Positions 1 through 7,843 of a DNA stretch of 64,000 nucleotides are shown piece by piece. Source of the stretch: Paenibacillus albicereus. GTDB lineage: Bacteria; Bacillota; Bacilli; Paenibacillales; Paenibacillaceae. Positions within the stretch are counted from its first letter, which is position 1. Each line of letters starts with the position of its first letter. The DNA is taken from NCBI RefSeq assembly GCF_012676905.1, contig NZ_CP051428.1:2442001-2506000 (forward strand). The letters are read 5' to 3'. Made by a program: the position numbers and the translations under genes. Under the pieces are notes generated by a model, which had not been told where the DNA came from, did no database searches, and saw only the letters and a program-made list of their open reading frames with translations.

Positions 1-167
1 AGGGCGAGCTCGCGCCGATCCGCGGCTGGCTGACCGAGCAGGTGCACCGCCATGGCCGCCTGCGCACGCCCAAGGAGATCATCCTCGGCGCCACGGGCCA
101 GCCGCTCGACTCGTCCCATCTCGTGAAGTACCTCAAGGACAAGTACACGGATATCTATACGCTTTAA
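1..167 (+). CDS. M32 family carboxypeptidase, C-terminal fragment
   Basis: Only the last 54 residues are present; the start lies before the window. The open frame uses codons starting at position 3 and stops with TAA at 165-167. It reads GELAPIRGWLTEQVHRHGR early on, has TPKEIILGATGQPLD in the middle and ends KYLKDKYTDIYTL. This matches the C-terminal helices of the thermostable carboxypeptidase Taq (M32) family, zinc metallopeptidases that remove C-terminal residues from peptides in the cytoplasm. The catalytic HExxH region is outside the window, so activity cannot be judged here. A strong hairpin terminator follows, so the gene ends its transcription unit. Confidence 0.75.
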   Translation, partial: GELAPIRGWLTEQVHRHGRLRTPKEIILGATGQPLDSSHLVKYLKDKYTDIYTL

Positions 168-221
168 GAAGAAGCGGGAGCCCCGGCCGCATCGGCGGCT
201 GCGGCTCCGAGTACAAGGAAG

Positions 222-271
222 GGCCGGCAAGCGTTCGGGTCGAATCGACCGGATGCTTGCCGGCCTTTTTT
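222..271 (+). terminator. Intrinsic terminator of the M32 carboxypeptidase gene
   Basis: An 11-bp perfect stem, GGCCGGCAAGC (222-232) with GCTTGCCGGCC (255-265), is followed by six T. It separates the carboxypeptidase gene from the ABC importer operon. Confidence 0.85.
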
Positions 272-374
272 GCGCCTGCGCTTCCCCCGGACGGACAGCG
301 GCCTATTCACCCCTCCCGCAGGGCGTGCATAGGCTACAGCACAGGACGTTCGAATTCAAGGGAGGCTTTTTGAC

Positions 375-1367
375 ATGAAGAGAAAGGCGATCGGCGGGCT
401 GCTGCTGGCGGCGGCGCTGGCGATGGCGCTGCCCGGATGCGGCGCCGGAAAGGATGAAGCGGTCCAGGTGCGCATCGGCGAGGTGACCCGCTCGGTGTTC
501 TACGCTCCGCAATACGTGGCGCTGTCCGAAGGATTCTTCAAGCAGGAGGGGCTGGACGTCGAGCTGCAGACGACGGCCGGCGGCGACAAGACGATGACGG
601 CGCTGCTGTCGGGAGGCGTAGACGTGGCGCTGGTCGGTCCGGAGACGTCCATCTACGTCTATCAGCAAGGCGCGGAAGACCCGGTCCTGAGCTTCGCCCA
701 GGTGACGCAGACGGACGGCACGTTCCTCGTCTCGCGCTCGGGCAAGGAGCTGGACTGGAACGATCTCATGGGAGCGAAGTTCCTCGGCCAGCGCAAGGGC
801 GGCATGCCGCAGATGGCCGGCGAGTTCGCGCTGAAGAAGCACGGGATCGATCCGCACGCGGACCTGGACCTGATCCAGAACATCGACTTCGCCAACATCA
901 CGGCCGCCTATGCGTCGGGAACCGGCGATTACGTGCAGCTGTTCGAGCCGCAGGCGTCGATGATCGAGCAGGAAGGCAAAGGGAAGGTCGTCGCTTCGTT
1001 CGGCGTCGAGAGCGGCCATCTGCCGTACACGGCGTTCATGAGCAAGCAGAGCTACATCGAGAAGAACGCGGACACGGTGCAGAAGTTCACGGACGCGCTG
1101 CAAAAGGCGCAGGCCTGGGTGCAGGAGCATAGCGCCGAGGACATCGCCGACGCCGTCGGCTCGTTTTTCCCGAACACCGACAAGGCGATCCTCGTCAGCT
1201 CGATCGACCGCTACAAGCAGCAGGGCTCCTACGCGGAGAATCCGATCATCGACGAGCAGGAATGGAACAATCTGCTCGACGTGATGGCATCGGCGGGCGA
1301 GCTGAAGGAGCGCGCCGAGCATGGCAAGCTCGTCGACAACTCCTTCGCGGAGAAGGCCGGGCGCTGA
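375..1367 (+). CDS. ABC transporter substrate-binding lipoprotein, SsuA/THI5-like
   Basis: A 330-residue extracytoplasmic ligand-binding protein. The N-terminus is a lipoprotein signal: basic KRK, a hydrophobic stretch and the lipobox LPGC with the lipidated Cys at residue 22. The body has SsuA/THI5/NMT1-type features (APQYVALSEGFFKQEGLDVE, then an LLSGGVDVALVGPE ligand-binding segment). GGAGG at 361-365 lies 9 bases before the ATG. It is followed by the ATPase and permease genes, so it should deliver ligand to that importer. This family carries aliphatic sulfonates, taurine, nitrate, or thiamine and riboflavin precursors. The sequence does not tell which, and I see no riboswitch in the short upstream region. 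Confidence 0.85.
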   Translation: MKRKAIGGLLLAAALAMALPGCGAGKDEAVQVRIGEVTRSVFYAPQYVALSEGFFKQEGLDVELQTTAGGDKTMTALLSGGVDVALVGPETSIYVYQQGAEDPVLSFAQVTQTDGTFLVSRSGKELDWNDLMGAKFLGQRKGGMPQMAGEFALKKHGIDPHADLDLIQNIDFANITAAYASGTGDYVQLFEPQASMIEQEGKGKVVASFGVESGHLPYTAFMSKQSYIEKNADTVQKFTDALQKAQAWVQEHSAEDIADAVGSFFPNTDKAILVSSIDRYKQQGSYAENPIIDEQEWNNLLDVMASAGELKERAEHGKLVDNSFAEKAGR

Positions 1368-1401
1368 AGCGCCGCTAGGCCGGCGAGAGAGGAGGAAGCG
1401 G

Positions 1402-2199
1402 ATGGCGGAGAAAGACGGCATGCTGGAGCTGCGATCGGTATCCCATGTCTATGTCGGCCGGCAAGGAGCGTCGCTGGCCGTGGAGGACCTCAGCCTGACC
1501 GTCGCCGAGGGCGAATTCGTCAGCCTCGTCGGCCCGAGCGGCTGCGGCAAGACGACCGTGCTCAGCCTGCTCGCGGGCTTGCTGAGGCCGGCTTCCGGTG
1601 AGGTGCGGATGGGCGGCAGGGAGGTCGAGAAGCCTTCGGCCAAAGTCGGCTACATGCTGCAGCAGGACTGCCTGCTGCCATGGCGCACGATTCGCGACAA
1701 CGCCGCGCTCGGCCTCGAGATCGGAGGGGCATCCGCCGCCGGGCGCGCCGCGGCCGCCGAGCGGCTGCTCGCGGAGGTCGGGTTGGACGGAACGGGCAGC
1801 CGCTACCCCGGCGAGCTGTCCGGAGGCATGCGGCAGCGAGTGGCGCTGGCGCGCACGCTCGCGCCGGACCCGGAGGTGCTGCTGCTCGACGAGCCGTTCT
1901 CGGCGCTCGACATGCATATCAAGATGCAGCTGGAGGATCTCGTGCAAGCGACGCTGCGCCGGCTCGGCAAGACGGCCGTGCTCGTCACGCACGATCTGGC
2001 GGAGGCGGCGGCGATGAGCGACCGCGTCATCGTGCTCGCGCCCCATCCCGGCCGCATCCGCGCCGAAATCGCCGTGCCGCCGGAGCTGCGGGCGCTGGCG
2101 CCGACGGAGGCGCGCAAGCATCCGGCGTTCCAGGCCGTGTTCGACGAGCTGTGGCGCGAGATGGGCGCCGGAGAAGCGGAAGGAGGCGAGGCGGGATGA
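1402..2199 (+). CDS. ABC importer ATP-binding protein, SsuB/TauB/ThiZ type
   Basis: A 265-residue cytoplasmic ATPase that powers the importer. Walker A is GPSGCGKTT, the signature is LSGGMRQRVALAR, Walker B is VLLLDEPFSALD and the switch His is in LVTHDLAEA. A Q-loop (MLQQDCLLPW) is also present, so all nucleotide-binding elements are intact. The ATG at 1402 follows AGGAGGAAG with normal spacing; longer in-frame starts upstream lie inside the previous gene and lack the family N-terminus. Its stop overlaps the permease start (ATGA, 2196-2199), a sign of translational coupling. The ending GEAEGGEAG is low-complexity and probably not functional. Confidence 0.9.
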   Translation: MAEKDGMLELRSVSHVYVGRQGASLAVEDLSLTVAEGEFVSLVGPSGCGKTTVLSLLAGLLRPASGEVRMGGREVEKPSAKVGYMLQQDCLLPWRTIRDNAALGLEIGGASAAGRAAAAERLLAEVGLDGTGSRYPGELSGGMRQRVALARTLAPDPEVLLLDEPFSALDMHIKMQLEDLVQATLRRLGKTAVLVTHDLAEAAAMSDRVIVLAPHPGRIRAEIAVPPELRALAPTEARKHPAFQAVFDELWREMGAGEAEGGEAG

Positions 2200-3092
2200 A
2201 CGAGCTCGATCTGTGGAGCGGAAGCAGCGGCTCTCCCGGCCCTGGCCGCAAGGGCGGACGCAAGCGCATGTCGCTGTCGTCGATGCCGGAGAGCGGGCTC
2301 GCGGAGCTGCACCGCCGCTACCTGAGGCGCAGCCGCCGAATCAGCGCCGCCGTGCTCGGCGTGCAGCTGTTCGTGCTGGCCGCGCTGCTCGTCCTCTGGG
2401 AGGCGGCCGGACGGCTGCGCTGGATCGACCCGCTGCTGTTCAGCTATCCGTCCAAGATCGCCGGGCTGCTCGCCCGCTCGTCGGCCGACGGCACGCTGTG
2501 GCCGCATGTCGGCGTGACGGTGGCGGAGACGGCGTCGGGCTTCCTGCTCGGGACGCTGCTCGGCACGGCGCTGGCGGCGCTGCTTTGGTGGTTTCCATTT
2601 TTGGCCCGGGTATGCGATCCGTATCTGGTCGTGTTCAACAGCCTCCCGAAGGTGGCGCTCGGGCCGATCTTCATCGTGGCGCTCGGGCAGGGCTTCGTCT
2701 CGATCCTGGCGGTGACGCTCACGATGACGGTCATCGTGACGACGATCGGCATCTACAACCGGTTCCGCGACATGGAGCCGGGACTCGTGAAGGTCGTGCG
2801 GCTGCTCGGAGGCTCCCGCTGGCAGCTGTTCCGCCTTGTCATCCTGCCCGGCTCGTTCCCGGTCATCATCTCGACGCTCAAGGTGAACGTCGGGCTGGCC
2901 TGGGTCGGGGTCATCGTCGGCGAATTCCTGGTCGCCAAGGAAGGGCTCGGCTATCTGATCATTTACGGCTTCCAGGTATTCAACTTCACGCTCGTGCTCT
3001 CCACGCTCGTCGTCATCGCCGTCGCCGCGACGCTCATGTACCAGGGCGTGGCGCTGCTGGAAAAGCGGATCGTCTCCGGCGGACGCGACTAG
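2196..3092 (+). CDS. ABC importer permease, SsuC/TauC type
   Basis: A 298-residue inner-membrane permease of the BPD transporter type-1 class. A charged N-terminal tail of about 45 residues (LHRRYLRRSRR) precedes the first membrane helix (LFVLAALLVLWEAAGRL). About six helices follow, with the cytoplasmic EAA-type loop near VRLLGGSRWQLFRLVILPGS that contacts the ATPase. The start overlaps the stop of the ATPase gene by four bases and has AGGAGG at 2181-2186. An internal ATG at 2268 is an alternative start that would remove the Gly-rich tail. It is the last gene of the three-gene importer operon. Confidence 0.9.
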   Translation: MNELDLWSGSSGSPGPGRKGGRKRMSLSSMPESGLAELHRRYLRRSRRISAAVLGVQLFVLAALLVLWEAAGRLRWIDPLLFSYPSKIAGLLARSSADGTLWPHVGVTVAETASGFLLGTLLGTALAALLWWFPFLARVCDPYLVVFNSLPKVALGPIFIVALGQGFVSILAVTLTMTVIVTTIGIYNRFRDMEPGLVKVVRLLGGSRWQLFRLVILPGSFPVIISTLKVNVGLAWVGVIVGEFLVAKEGLGYLIIYGFQVFNFTLVLSTLVVIAVAATLMYQGVALLEKRIVSGGRD

Positions 3093-3125
3093 CGGCGAAG
3101 CGGCGGCATGCGCCGCCGGGACGGG

Positions 3126-3154
3126 TTGACGTCCGGCCGGGGACGCTCTACGAT
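3126..3154 (+). promoter_or_regulatory. SigA promoter before the ArAE-type gene
   Basis: TTGACG (3126-3131) and TACGAT (3149-3154) are separated by exactly 17 bases. Transcription would start near 3161, just before the hairpin at 3175-3217. Confidence 0.6.
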
Positions 3155-3174
3155 GGAAGAAAGGCGAGCCGGAC

Positions 3175-3217
3175 AGCTCCGCCGCCAGCCGCACGCCGGC
3201 TGCCGGCGGAGCTTTTT
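3175..3217 (+). terminator. Hairpin and T-run in the leader of the ArAE-type gene
   Basis: Seventeen-base arms (3175-3191 and 3197-3213, one mismatch) around a 5-base loop are followed by TTTT. The hairpin lies after the predicted start of transcription and about 27 bases before the next ATG. It may end transcripts from the ABC operon, act as an attenuator for the next gene, or both. Confidence 0.65.
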
Positions 3218-3243
3218 GGCGAGATCGGCGGGAAAGCGGGCGG

Positions 3244-4248
3244 ATGCGGAGCATGGGATGGATCGGATGGAGAGTGGCCAAAACGGCTGCGGCGGTAGCG
3301 GCGGCGATCTCGACGGCGCAGCTGCTTGACCTGGAGCAGCCGCTGTTCGCCGGGGTGCTGGCGATTCTCGGCGTCGAGGCGACGAGGCGCAGCGGGCTGC
3401 GCAGCCTGTTCGAGCGCGTCTGCGCCTCGCTGCTCGCGCTGGCGGCGTCCTCGGTGCTGTTCGAGGCCCTCGGCTACGCGGTCTGGACGGCGGCGGTCTA
3501 CGTGCTGCTCGTCTTTCCGGTGCTGTCGCGGCTGAAGCTGCAAAGCGGCATCGTGCCGGGAAGCGTGCTCGTGTTCCATGTGTACGCCGCCGGCGAGGTG
3601 ACGGCAGGACTGCTCGTGAACGAGGTGCTGCTGCTGCTCGTCGGGCTCGGTCTGGCCTCGCTCATCAACAATCTGTACATGCCGGGCGAGCGCAGCCGGC
3701 TGGAGGAGCTGCGCACGCTCGTGGAGGACCGCTTCGCGCTCCTGTTCGCCGGCATGGCGTCGGTCATGCGCGATCCGGGCACGCTGTGGGACGGAGCGGA
3801 GCTGCTGCAGGCCGACGGGCTTGTCCGCGAAGGGCTCGAGCGGGCGACGCGGGAGCGGCACAACCGGCCGTGGGAGCCGCGCTTTTACTGGACGGATTAT
3901 TTCGGCATGCGGCGCAGGCAGCTCGAGAGCATCGGCACGATGATGGAGCTGCTCGCTCATGCGTACGACCGGGCGGCGGTCCCGCAGGGCGAGCTGATCG
4001 CCCGGCTGCTGGAGACGATGGAGTCGGCCATCCGCTCGGATTATTATGAAAGCGGGCCGCGCGAGGCGCTGCGCGCGCTGCGCGAGGGCTTCCGCTCGAT
4101 GGAGCTGCCGCGCACGCGCGAGGAGTTCGAGGTCCGCTCGGCGCTGCTTCAGCTCACGGTCGAGCTCGACCGCTTCCTCGACACGGCAAGCCGCTTGAAG
4201 AAGCGGCGCGACGAGAGCGGCAAAGAGGCCGCCGAGCCGGTCCGGTGA
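3244..4248 (+). CDS. Aromatic acid exporter (ArAE/DUF939) family membrane protein
   Basis: A 334-residue protein resembling Bacillus YqjA. The first ~145 residues form about five hydrophobic segments, for example AGVLAILGVEATRRSGLRSL and VLLVFPVLSRLKLQSGIVPG. The second half is a soluble, helical, charged domain (PGERSRLEELRTLVEDRF onward). This is the usual architecture of the Gram-positive ArAE_1 plus C-terminal domain family, related to FUSC exporters. Substrates in this branch are not established. GGGAAAG at 3230-3236 supports the ATG at 3244; an ATG three codons later is also possible. The stop codon lies in the loop of its own terminator hairpin. Confidence 0.8.
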   Translation: MRSMGWIGWRVAKTAAAVAAAISTAQLLDLEQPLFAGVLAILGVEATRRSGLRSLFERVCASLLALAASSVLFEALGYAVWTAAVYVLLVFPVLSRLKLQSGIVPGSVLVFHVYAAGEVTAGLLVNEVLLLLVGLGLASLINNLYMPGERSRLEELRTLVEDRFALLFAGMASVMRDPGTLWDGAELLQADGLVREGLERATRERHNRPWEPRFYWTDYFGMRRRQLESIGTMMELLAHAYDRAAVPQGELIARLLETMESAIRSDYYESGPREALRALREGFRSMELPRTREEFEVRSALLQLTVELDRFLDTASRLKKRRDESGKEAAEPVR

Positions 4249-4277
4249 GGCCGGATCGGCTCGGAGCCCCTTTTTTT
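4232..4277 (+). terminator. Terminator overlapping the end of the ArAE-type gene
   Basis: Fourteen-base arms, CCGAGCCGGTCCGG (4232-4245) and CCGGATCGGCTCGG (4251-4264), pair with one G-U. The loop contains the TGA stop (4246-4248). A seven-T run follows after six bases. Confidence 0.7.
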
Positions 4278-4298
4278 CGGCCTGCGGCCGCGCCTTTG

Positions 4299-4327
4299 TC
4301 ATGTTCCGCATGCCTGCCCCATACAAT
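4299..4327 (+). promoter_or_regulatory. Candidate SigE promoter P1 of cotE
   Basis: TCATGTT (4299-4305) and CATACAAT (4320-4327) are 14 bases apart. The family consensus for sporulation SigE is KMATATT, a 14-15 base gap, then CATACAHT. Six of seven and eight of eight positions fit. Confidence 0.6.
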
Positions 4328-4371
4328 GAACCAGGGATAATTCGTTGCGGCGTCCGGATGAAGAAAGCAGT

Positions 4372-4400
4372 CACCCTAGACGAATGACCTGCATACACTT
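4372..4400 (+). promoter_or_regulatory. Candidate SigK promoter P2 of cotE
   Basis: CACC (4372-4375), a 16-base gap, then CATACACTT (4392-4400) resembles the SigK pattern (mACm, 16-17 bases, CATAnnnTA). Bacillus cotE is likewise read from an early and a late mother-cell promoter. Confidence 0.5.
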
Positions 4401-4434
4401 GTAAGGAATGATGGCATGGAGGAGGTTAAACGAA

Positions 4435-5001
4435 ATGACGATTGCAGATAAACAGCTTCAGACTAGAGAGATCATCACGAAAGCTGTCTGCGGGAAAGGT
4501 CGCAAGTTCTCGACGGTGTCCCATACCGTCACTCCCCCTCACCGCCCCACCAGCATCCTGGGGGCATGGGTAATCAACCACCAATACGAGGCGGTTCGGT
4601 CGGGAGACGGCATCGAAGTGGTCGGATCGTACGACATCAACATCTGGTATTCCTACAACAAGAACTCCCAGACGGATGTCGCGAAGGAGACGGTCTCCTA
4701 TGTCGAGAACATTCCGCTCTCCTACGTCGACCCGAAGCACCGGGCTTCGACGGAGGAAGTGTCGGCGGAGTCGACGCAGGAGCCGAACTGCATCGAGGCG
4801 AACATCTCCTCGAGCGGTTCTTCGGTCGTCGTGCGCGTGGAGCGCGAGTTCAGCGTCGAGATGATCGCCGAGACGAAGGTGTGCGTAGCCGTCATCCCGG
4901 GCGGCTGCGACGACTTCGACGGCAAGGACAAATACGGCTACGACGACGGTGACGGCAGCTTCGAGGATCTGGATCCCGATCTGCTCGACGACGAGCTGTA
5001 A
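4435..5001 (+). CDS. cotE: Outer spore coat morphogenetic protein CotE
   Basis: A 188-residue protein closely resembling CotE: REIITKAVCGKGRKF near the N-terminus, then RPTSILGAWVINHQY, GSYDINIWYSYNKNSQTDV and VVVRVEREFSVEMIAETKV. The C-terminal tail is strongly acidic (DDFDGKDKYGYDDGDG through DPDLLDDEL), as in Bacillus CotE. In Bacillus, CotE coats the forespore from the mother-cell side and recruits outer coat proteins. The start at 4435 is chosen because GGAGGAGGT (4418-4426) sits 8 bases before it; an ATG at 4408 would add nine residues not seen in the family. cotE lies close to mutS-mutL, as in Bacillus. Two sporulation-type promoter candidates precede it. Confidence 0.93.
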   Translation: MTIADKQLQTREIITKAVCGKGRKFSTVSHTVTPPHRPTSILGAWVINHQYEAVRSGDGIEVVGSYDINIWYSYNKNSQTDVAKETVSYVENIPLSYVDPKHRASTEEVSAESTQEPNCIEANISSSGSSVVVRVEREFSVEMIAETKVCVAVIPGGCDDFDGKDKYGYDDGDGSFEDLDPDLLDDEL

Positions 5002-5052
5002 GCGGGAGCTGCGGGCTCTTACTGCAGGGTATGCAGGCAGTCGGAACGATTC

Positions 5053-5075
5053 GAGGGCGAAAGCCCTCTTTTTTT
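5053..5075 (+). terminator. Terminator after cotE
   Basis: GAGGGC (5053-5058), loop GAAA (a GNRA tetraloop), GCCCTC (5063-5068) and seven T. Confidence 0.85.
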
Positions 5076-5175
5076 CATCTGCGGCCGCCCGGATCGGCGG
5101 GGCTTGGATCGCTCGAGCCGCATGCGGCTCCGGCGCAGCCGCCGTCCGATGGCGGGAGCACGGGAGGGATGCGCC

Positions 5176-6870
5176 ATGGCGGGAAGGCTGTGGCTGTGCT
5201 GCGGCGATGAGGCGGACCCTGGCGCGGAAGAAGGAATGTCAGGCAAGGCGCGCGGAGGGGCGGACGGCAGCGGGGCTGGCGAAGCTCCTTCGCTGCCGGG
5301 GACGGTGCGCTGGCGGCCGGGAGCGCGGCTGTCCCGTCACGACGCCGTGCTGCTCTGGGGAAGCTCGCGCTGGAGCGGCGGCGCGGCGGTGGACGGCGGC
5401 AGCCCTTGGGTGCTGAACGCCGGAGCGGCCGCAGCCGCGGCGATGCCGCCGGAGCGGATGGCGGAGCGGCTCGGCCAAGCCGGCATCCGCTCCGGGCGGG
5501 CCGGCGAGGAGCAGCGGCTGGACGAGCGGACCGGGCGCGGGGAAGCGGCAACCGGTCCGGGCCGGCTCCACTGGATCGGGGTGTTCCACCTGGAAACGCT
5601 CTGGGCAGTCCGCGTCCGCTCCGGCGCCGGGCTGTCCGGCATGCAGGCCGCGTCGTTGCCGGACCTGCAGGATCCCGAGCTGCGCCGCGCCGGCCGGCTC
5701 GCCTGGCGAGCCGCCTATGAGCTCGGCTTGGACGCCGGCGAGCTTCTCGTCCGCATCGCGGACGACGGCCGCATGCGGCTCGAAGGGCTGCGGCTTGCGG
5801 GCTGCCGCTCCTTCCGGCCAGCCGGCCCGGGAGGCCTCCCGCCCGAAGCGGCGCGGCTGCGGCCGCCGGGCGCGGAGCGCTGGGCGGAAGCCGTGGAGCG
5901 GCTGGCGGCCGCGGTCGCGGCCGAGGCCGAACGGGCTGGCGGGTCGGCGAGGCCGCTACGCATCGGAGCCGACCCCGAGTTTCTGCTGCTGCGCGCCGAC
6001 GGACGGGTCGCCTCCGCCTCCCGGCTCGGCGGCCTGCACAGCCCGGTCGGCAGCGACGTGCTCGTCGCCGGGCAGAGCCTGCGCCAGCCGGTCGGAGAGC
6101 TGCGCCCCGAGCCGGCTTTCGAGCCGGAGGAGCTGCTGCGGCGCATCCGCCGGCTGCTGGCGCTGGCGTCGCGCCGAGGCGCGGGAGAGCCGGGGATGCG
6201 GCTCGCGGCAGGCGGCATGCCGGTGCCGGGCATCGCGCTCGGCGGACATGTGCATTTGAGCGGCCTCGAGCTGACGACGAGGCTGCTGCGCGCGCTCGAC
6301 AGCTATGCGGCGCTGCCGCTCGCGCTCGCGGAAGATCCGTGCGGACGAGGGCGGCGTCCGCGCTACGGCACGCTCGGCGACTGCCGGCGGCAGCCGCACG
6401 GGGGCTTCGAGTACCGCACGCTGCCGAGCTGGCTCGTCTCGCCGGCCGCCGCCCGCTACGCGCTGGCCGTCTGCATGCTGGCGGCGGAGGACACGGCGTG
6501 GCTGGAGGAGCTTCCGGCAGCGGAGCCCTCCTATGCGCAGGCGTATTATGCGGGGGACCGGGAGCGGCTGATCGGCTGCTTGCCGCGCTTACGGGCCGGG
6601 CTGCAGGCCGCGCCGTCGTACGCGAAGCATGCCGCGCTGCTGGAGCCGTTCCTCGACGCCGTCGAGGCGGGGCGGCGCTGGGAGGAGAAGGCGGACATCC
6701 GGCTGCGCTGGGGCATTCCGATCGCGGAGGGCAGGAATGCAGCCCGTCCTGCGATCGGGGCCGAGGCGCCGGCGCACGGATGGCAGGCGGCGCCGAACGG
6801 CGCCGCCGTCAGGCCGGAGGCGGCCGAAGGCGCTGCTGGAGCGCCGGCGAACGTGTTCGAACGCGGCTGA
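5176..6870 (+). CDS. Putative phage-type amidoligase (COOH-NH2 ligase, phiEco32-like)
   Basis: A 564-residue protein. The last ~350 residues carry the amidoligase core with a glutamine-synthetase-like fold: IGADPEFLLLRADG, GELRPEPAFEPEELL, GGHVHLSG and GGFEYRTLPSWL. The acidic and His residues in these motifs are the expected metal and ATP ligands. The N-terminal ~200 residues look like a Paenibacillus-type extension of unknown role, with an HWIGVFHLETLWAVRVR segment. Enzymes of this superfamily join carboxyl and amino groups at the cost of ATP. The start at 5176 has GGGAGG 8 bases upstream; an earlier ATG at 5104 adds only Arg-rich sequence. Its place directly after cotE suggests a role in spore surface modification, which is inference. 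The substrate is unknown. Confidence 0.75.
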   Translation: MAGRLWLCCGDEADPGAEEGMSGKARGGADGSGAGEAPSLPGTVRWRPGARLSRHDAVLLWGSSRWSGGAAVDGGSPWVLNAGAAAAAAMPPERMAERLGQAGIRSGRAGEEQRLDERTGRGEAATGPGRLHWIGVFHLETLWAVRVRSGAGLSGMQAASLPDLQDPELRRAGRLAWRAAYELGLDAGELLVRIADDGRMRLEGLRLAGCRSFRPAGPGGLPPEAARLRPPGAERWAEAVERLAAAVAAEAERAGGSARPLRIGADPEFLLLRADGRVASASRLGGLHSPVGSDVLVAGQSLRQPVGELRPEPAFEPEELLRRIRRLLALASRRGAGEPGMRLAAGGMPVPGIALGGHVHLSGLELTTRLLRALDSYAALPLALAEDPCGRGRRPRYGTLGDCRRQPHGGFEYRTLPSWLVSPAAARYALAVCMLAAEDTAWLEELPAAEPSYAQAYYAGDRERLIGCLPRLRAGLQAAPSYAKHAALLEPFLDAVEAGRRWEEKADIRLRWGIPIAEGRNAARPAIGAEAPAHGWQAAPNGAAVRPEAAEGAAGAPANVFERG

Positions 6871-6900
6871 TCCGGCCGCAATCCTCGCCAGGGAGGACGA

Positions 6901-6935
6901 AGAGGCTGTCCCGCTGAAGCGGAGACAGCCTCTTT
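6901..6935 (+). terminator. Terminator-like hairpin after the amidoligase gene
   Basis: AGAGGCTGTCCCGC (6901-6914) pairs with GCGG-A-GACAGCCTCT (6919-6933, one bulge) around the loop TGAA. Only three T follow, so it is a modest terminator. Confidence 0.6.
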
Positions 6936-7040
6936 GCCGATCCGATACGTCTTGATTATCGTGATGATGGACGAAAGCGAGCTTGCCGAGCTGCCCGGGT
7001 GCGAGGACGAAGCTTCCCGATGCCCCGATAAACTTTAGGC

Positions 7041-7087
7041 GAGGGAGAGGGAGAGGGAGAAGGAGAAGGAGAAGGAGAAGGAGAAGG
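7041..7087. repeat. Polypurine hexanucleotide repeat
   Basis: Forty-seven bases of pure purine made of three GAGGGA units followed by four GAAGGA units and a partial fifth. It lies between the converging amidoligase and LysE-type genes and codes for nothing I can support. Such tracts are prone to length change by slippage. The rest of this 268-base gap (6871-7138) holds only the hairpin at 6901-6935. Confidence 0.9.
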
Positions 7088-7138
7088 CCTCAACGCCGGA
7101 ACGACAGCGTGAAGCGGCTCCGCCTTCTCGCTGCGCGC

Positions 7139-7768
7139 TTACAGCCCGAGGCGGCTCAGCAGTCCGGCGGCCATGACGGCGGCCATCGCCCAGAGCGTCA
7201 GCGCGGACAGGCGTCCGAGAGCCGCCATGATCCGGACGCTTCCTTTCATTCGTCCGATCAGCCGGCCGGCTGCGGCCAGCGCGGCGAACCAGATCCAGGA
7301 GACGGCGATGCTGACGAGGGCGAAGATCGTCTTGTCGGCGCCATCGTAGGCGAGCGAGCCGGTCCCGATGACGCCGGCCGTATCCAGCAGCGCATGCGGA
7401 TTGAGCAGCGATACCGAAGCGGCATAAGCCGCCTGTTTTCGGCCCGGTAGCGCCGGAACGGCTGCCTGCGGATCGGCGGGAGCCGGACGGCTGCGCCACT
7501 GGGAATACCCCATGACGATCAGAAAGACGACTCCCGCCGCGTAAAGCGCGGCCGCGAGCAGCGGATGGCTCAGCGCCGCGAGGGAGACGCCGAAAACGGC
7601 CGCGGCGATCAGCAGCGAGTCGCAGGCGGCGGCCGTGGCGACGGCTGGCCATGCCCGCAGCAGCCGGGGCTGGGTCGCGCCTTGGCTGAACAGGAACAGG
7701 TTTTGCGGCCCGAGCGGAAGGATGAGTCCAAATGCGAGGACAAAAGCGTGCCAAGCAGCGGTTGACAT
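7139..7768 (-). CDS. LysE family amino acid exporter
   Basis: A 209-residue membrane protein. The start at 7768 is set by AAGGAGG placed 9 bases upstream on the minus strand. It begins MSTAAWHAFVLAFGLILPLG and continues PQNLFLFSQGA, the GPQN signature of the LysE/ArgO group. About six hydrophobic segments follow, with SLLNPHALLDTAGVIGTGS as the second conserved half motif. The family exports basic amino acids or related compounds. It is transcribed away from a MocR regulator, with about 140 bases between their starts, a common arrangement in which the regulator controls the exporter. The substrate cannot be read from the sequence. Confidence 0.85.
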   Translation of the reverse strand: MSTAAWHAFVLAFGLILPLGPQNLFLFSQGATQPRLLRAWPAVATAAACDSLLIAAAVFGVSLAALSHPLLAAALYAAGVVFLIVMGYSQWRSRPAPADPQAAVPALPGRKQAAYAASVSLLNPHALLDTAGVIGTGSLAYDGADKTIFALVSIAVSWIWFAALAAAGRLIGRMKGSVRIMAALGRLSALTLWAMAAVMAAGLLSRLGL

Positions 7769-7843
7769 TCGGACAAGCCTCCTTGGGTGCGGATGGTCGG
7801 CTCGTTCCAGTGTAGCCGCGCGACGAGGCGTCGTCTCCATTCA

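Noticed and set aside
272-374. TPP or other riboswitch before the ABC importer
   Set aside because: The gap is short and lacks recognisable conserved riboswitch cores; no terminator precedes the start codon after 271.
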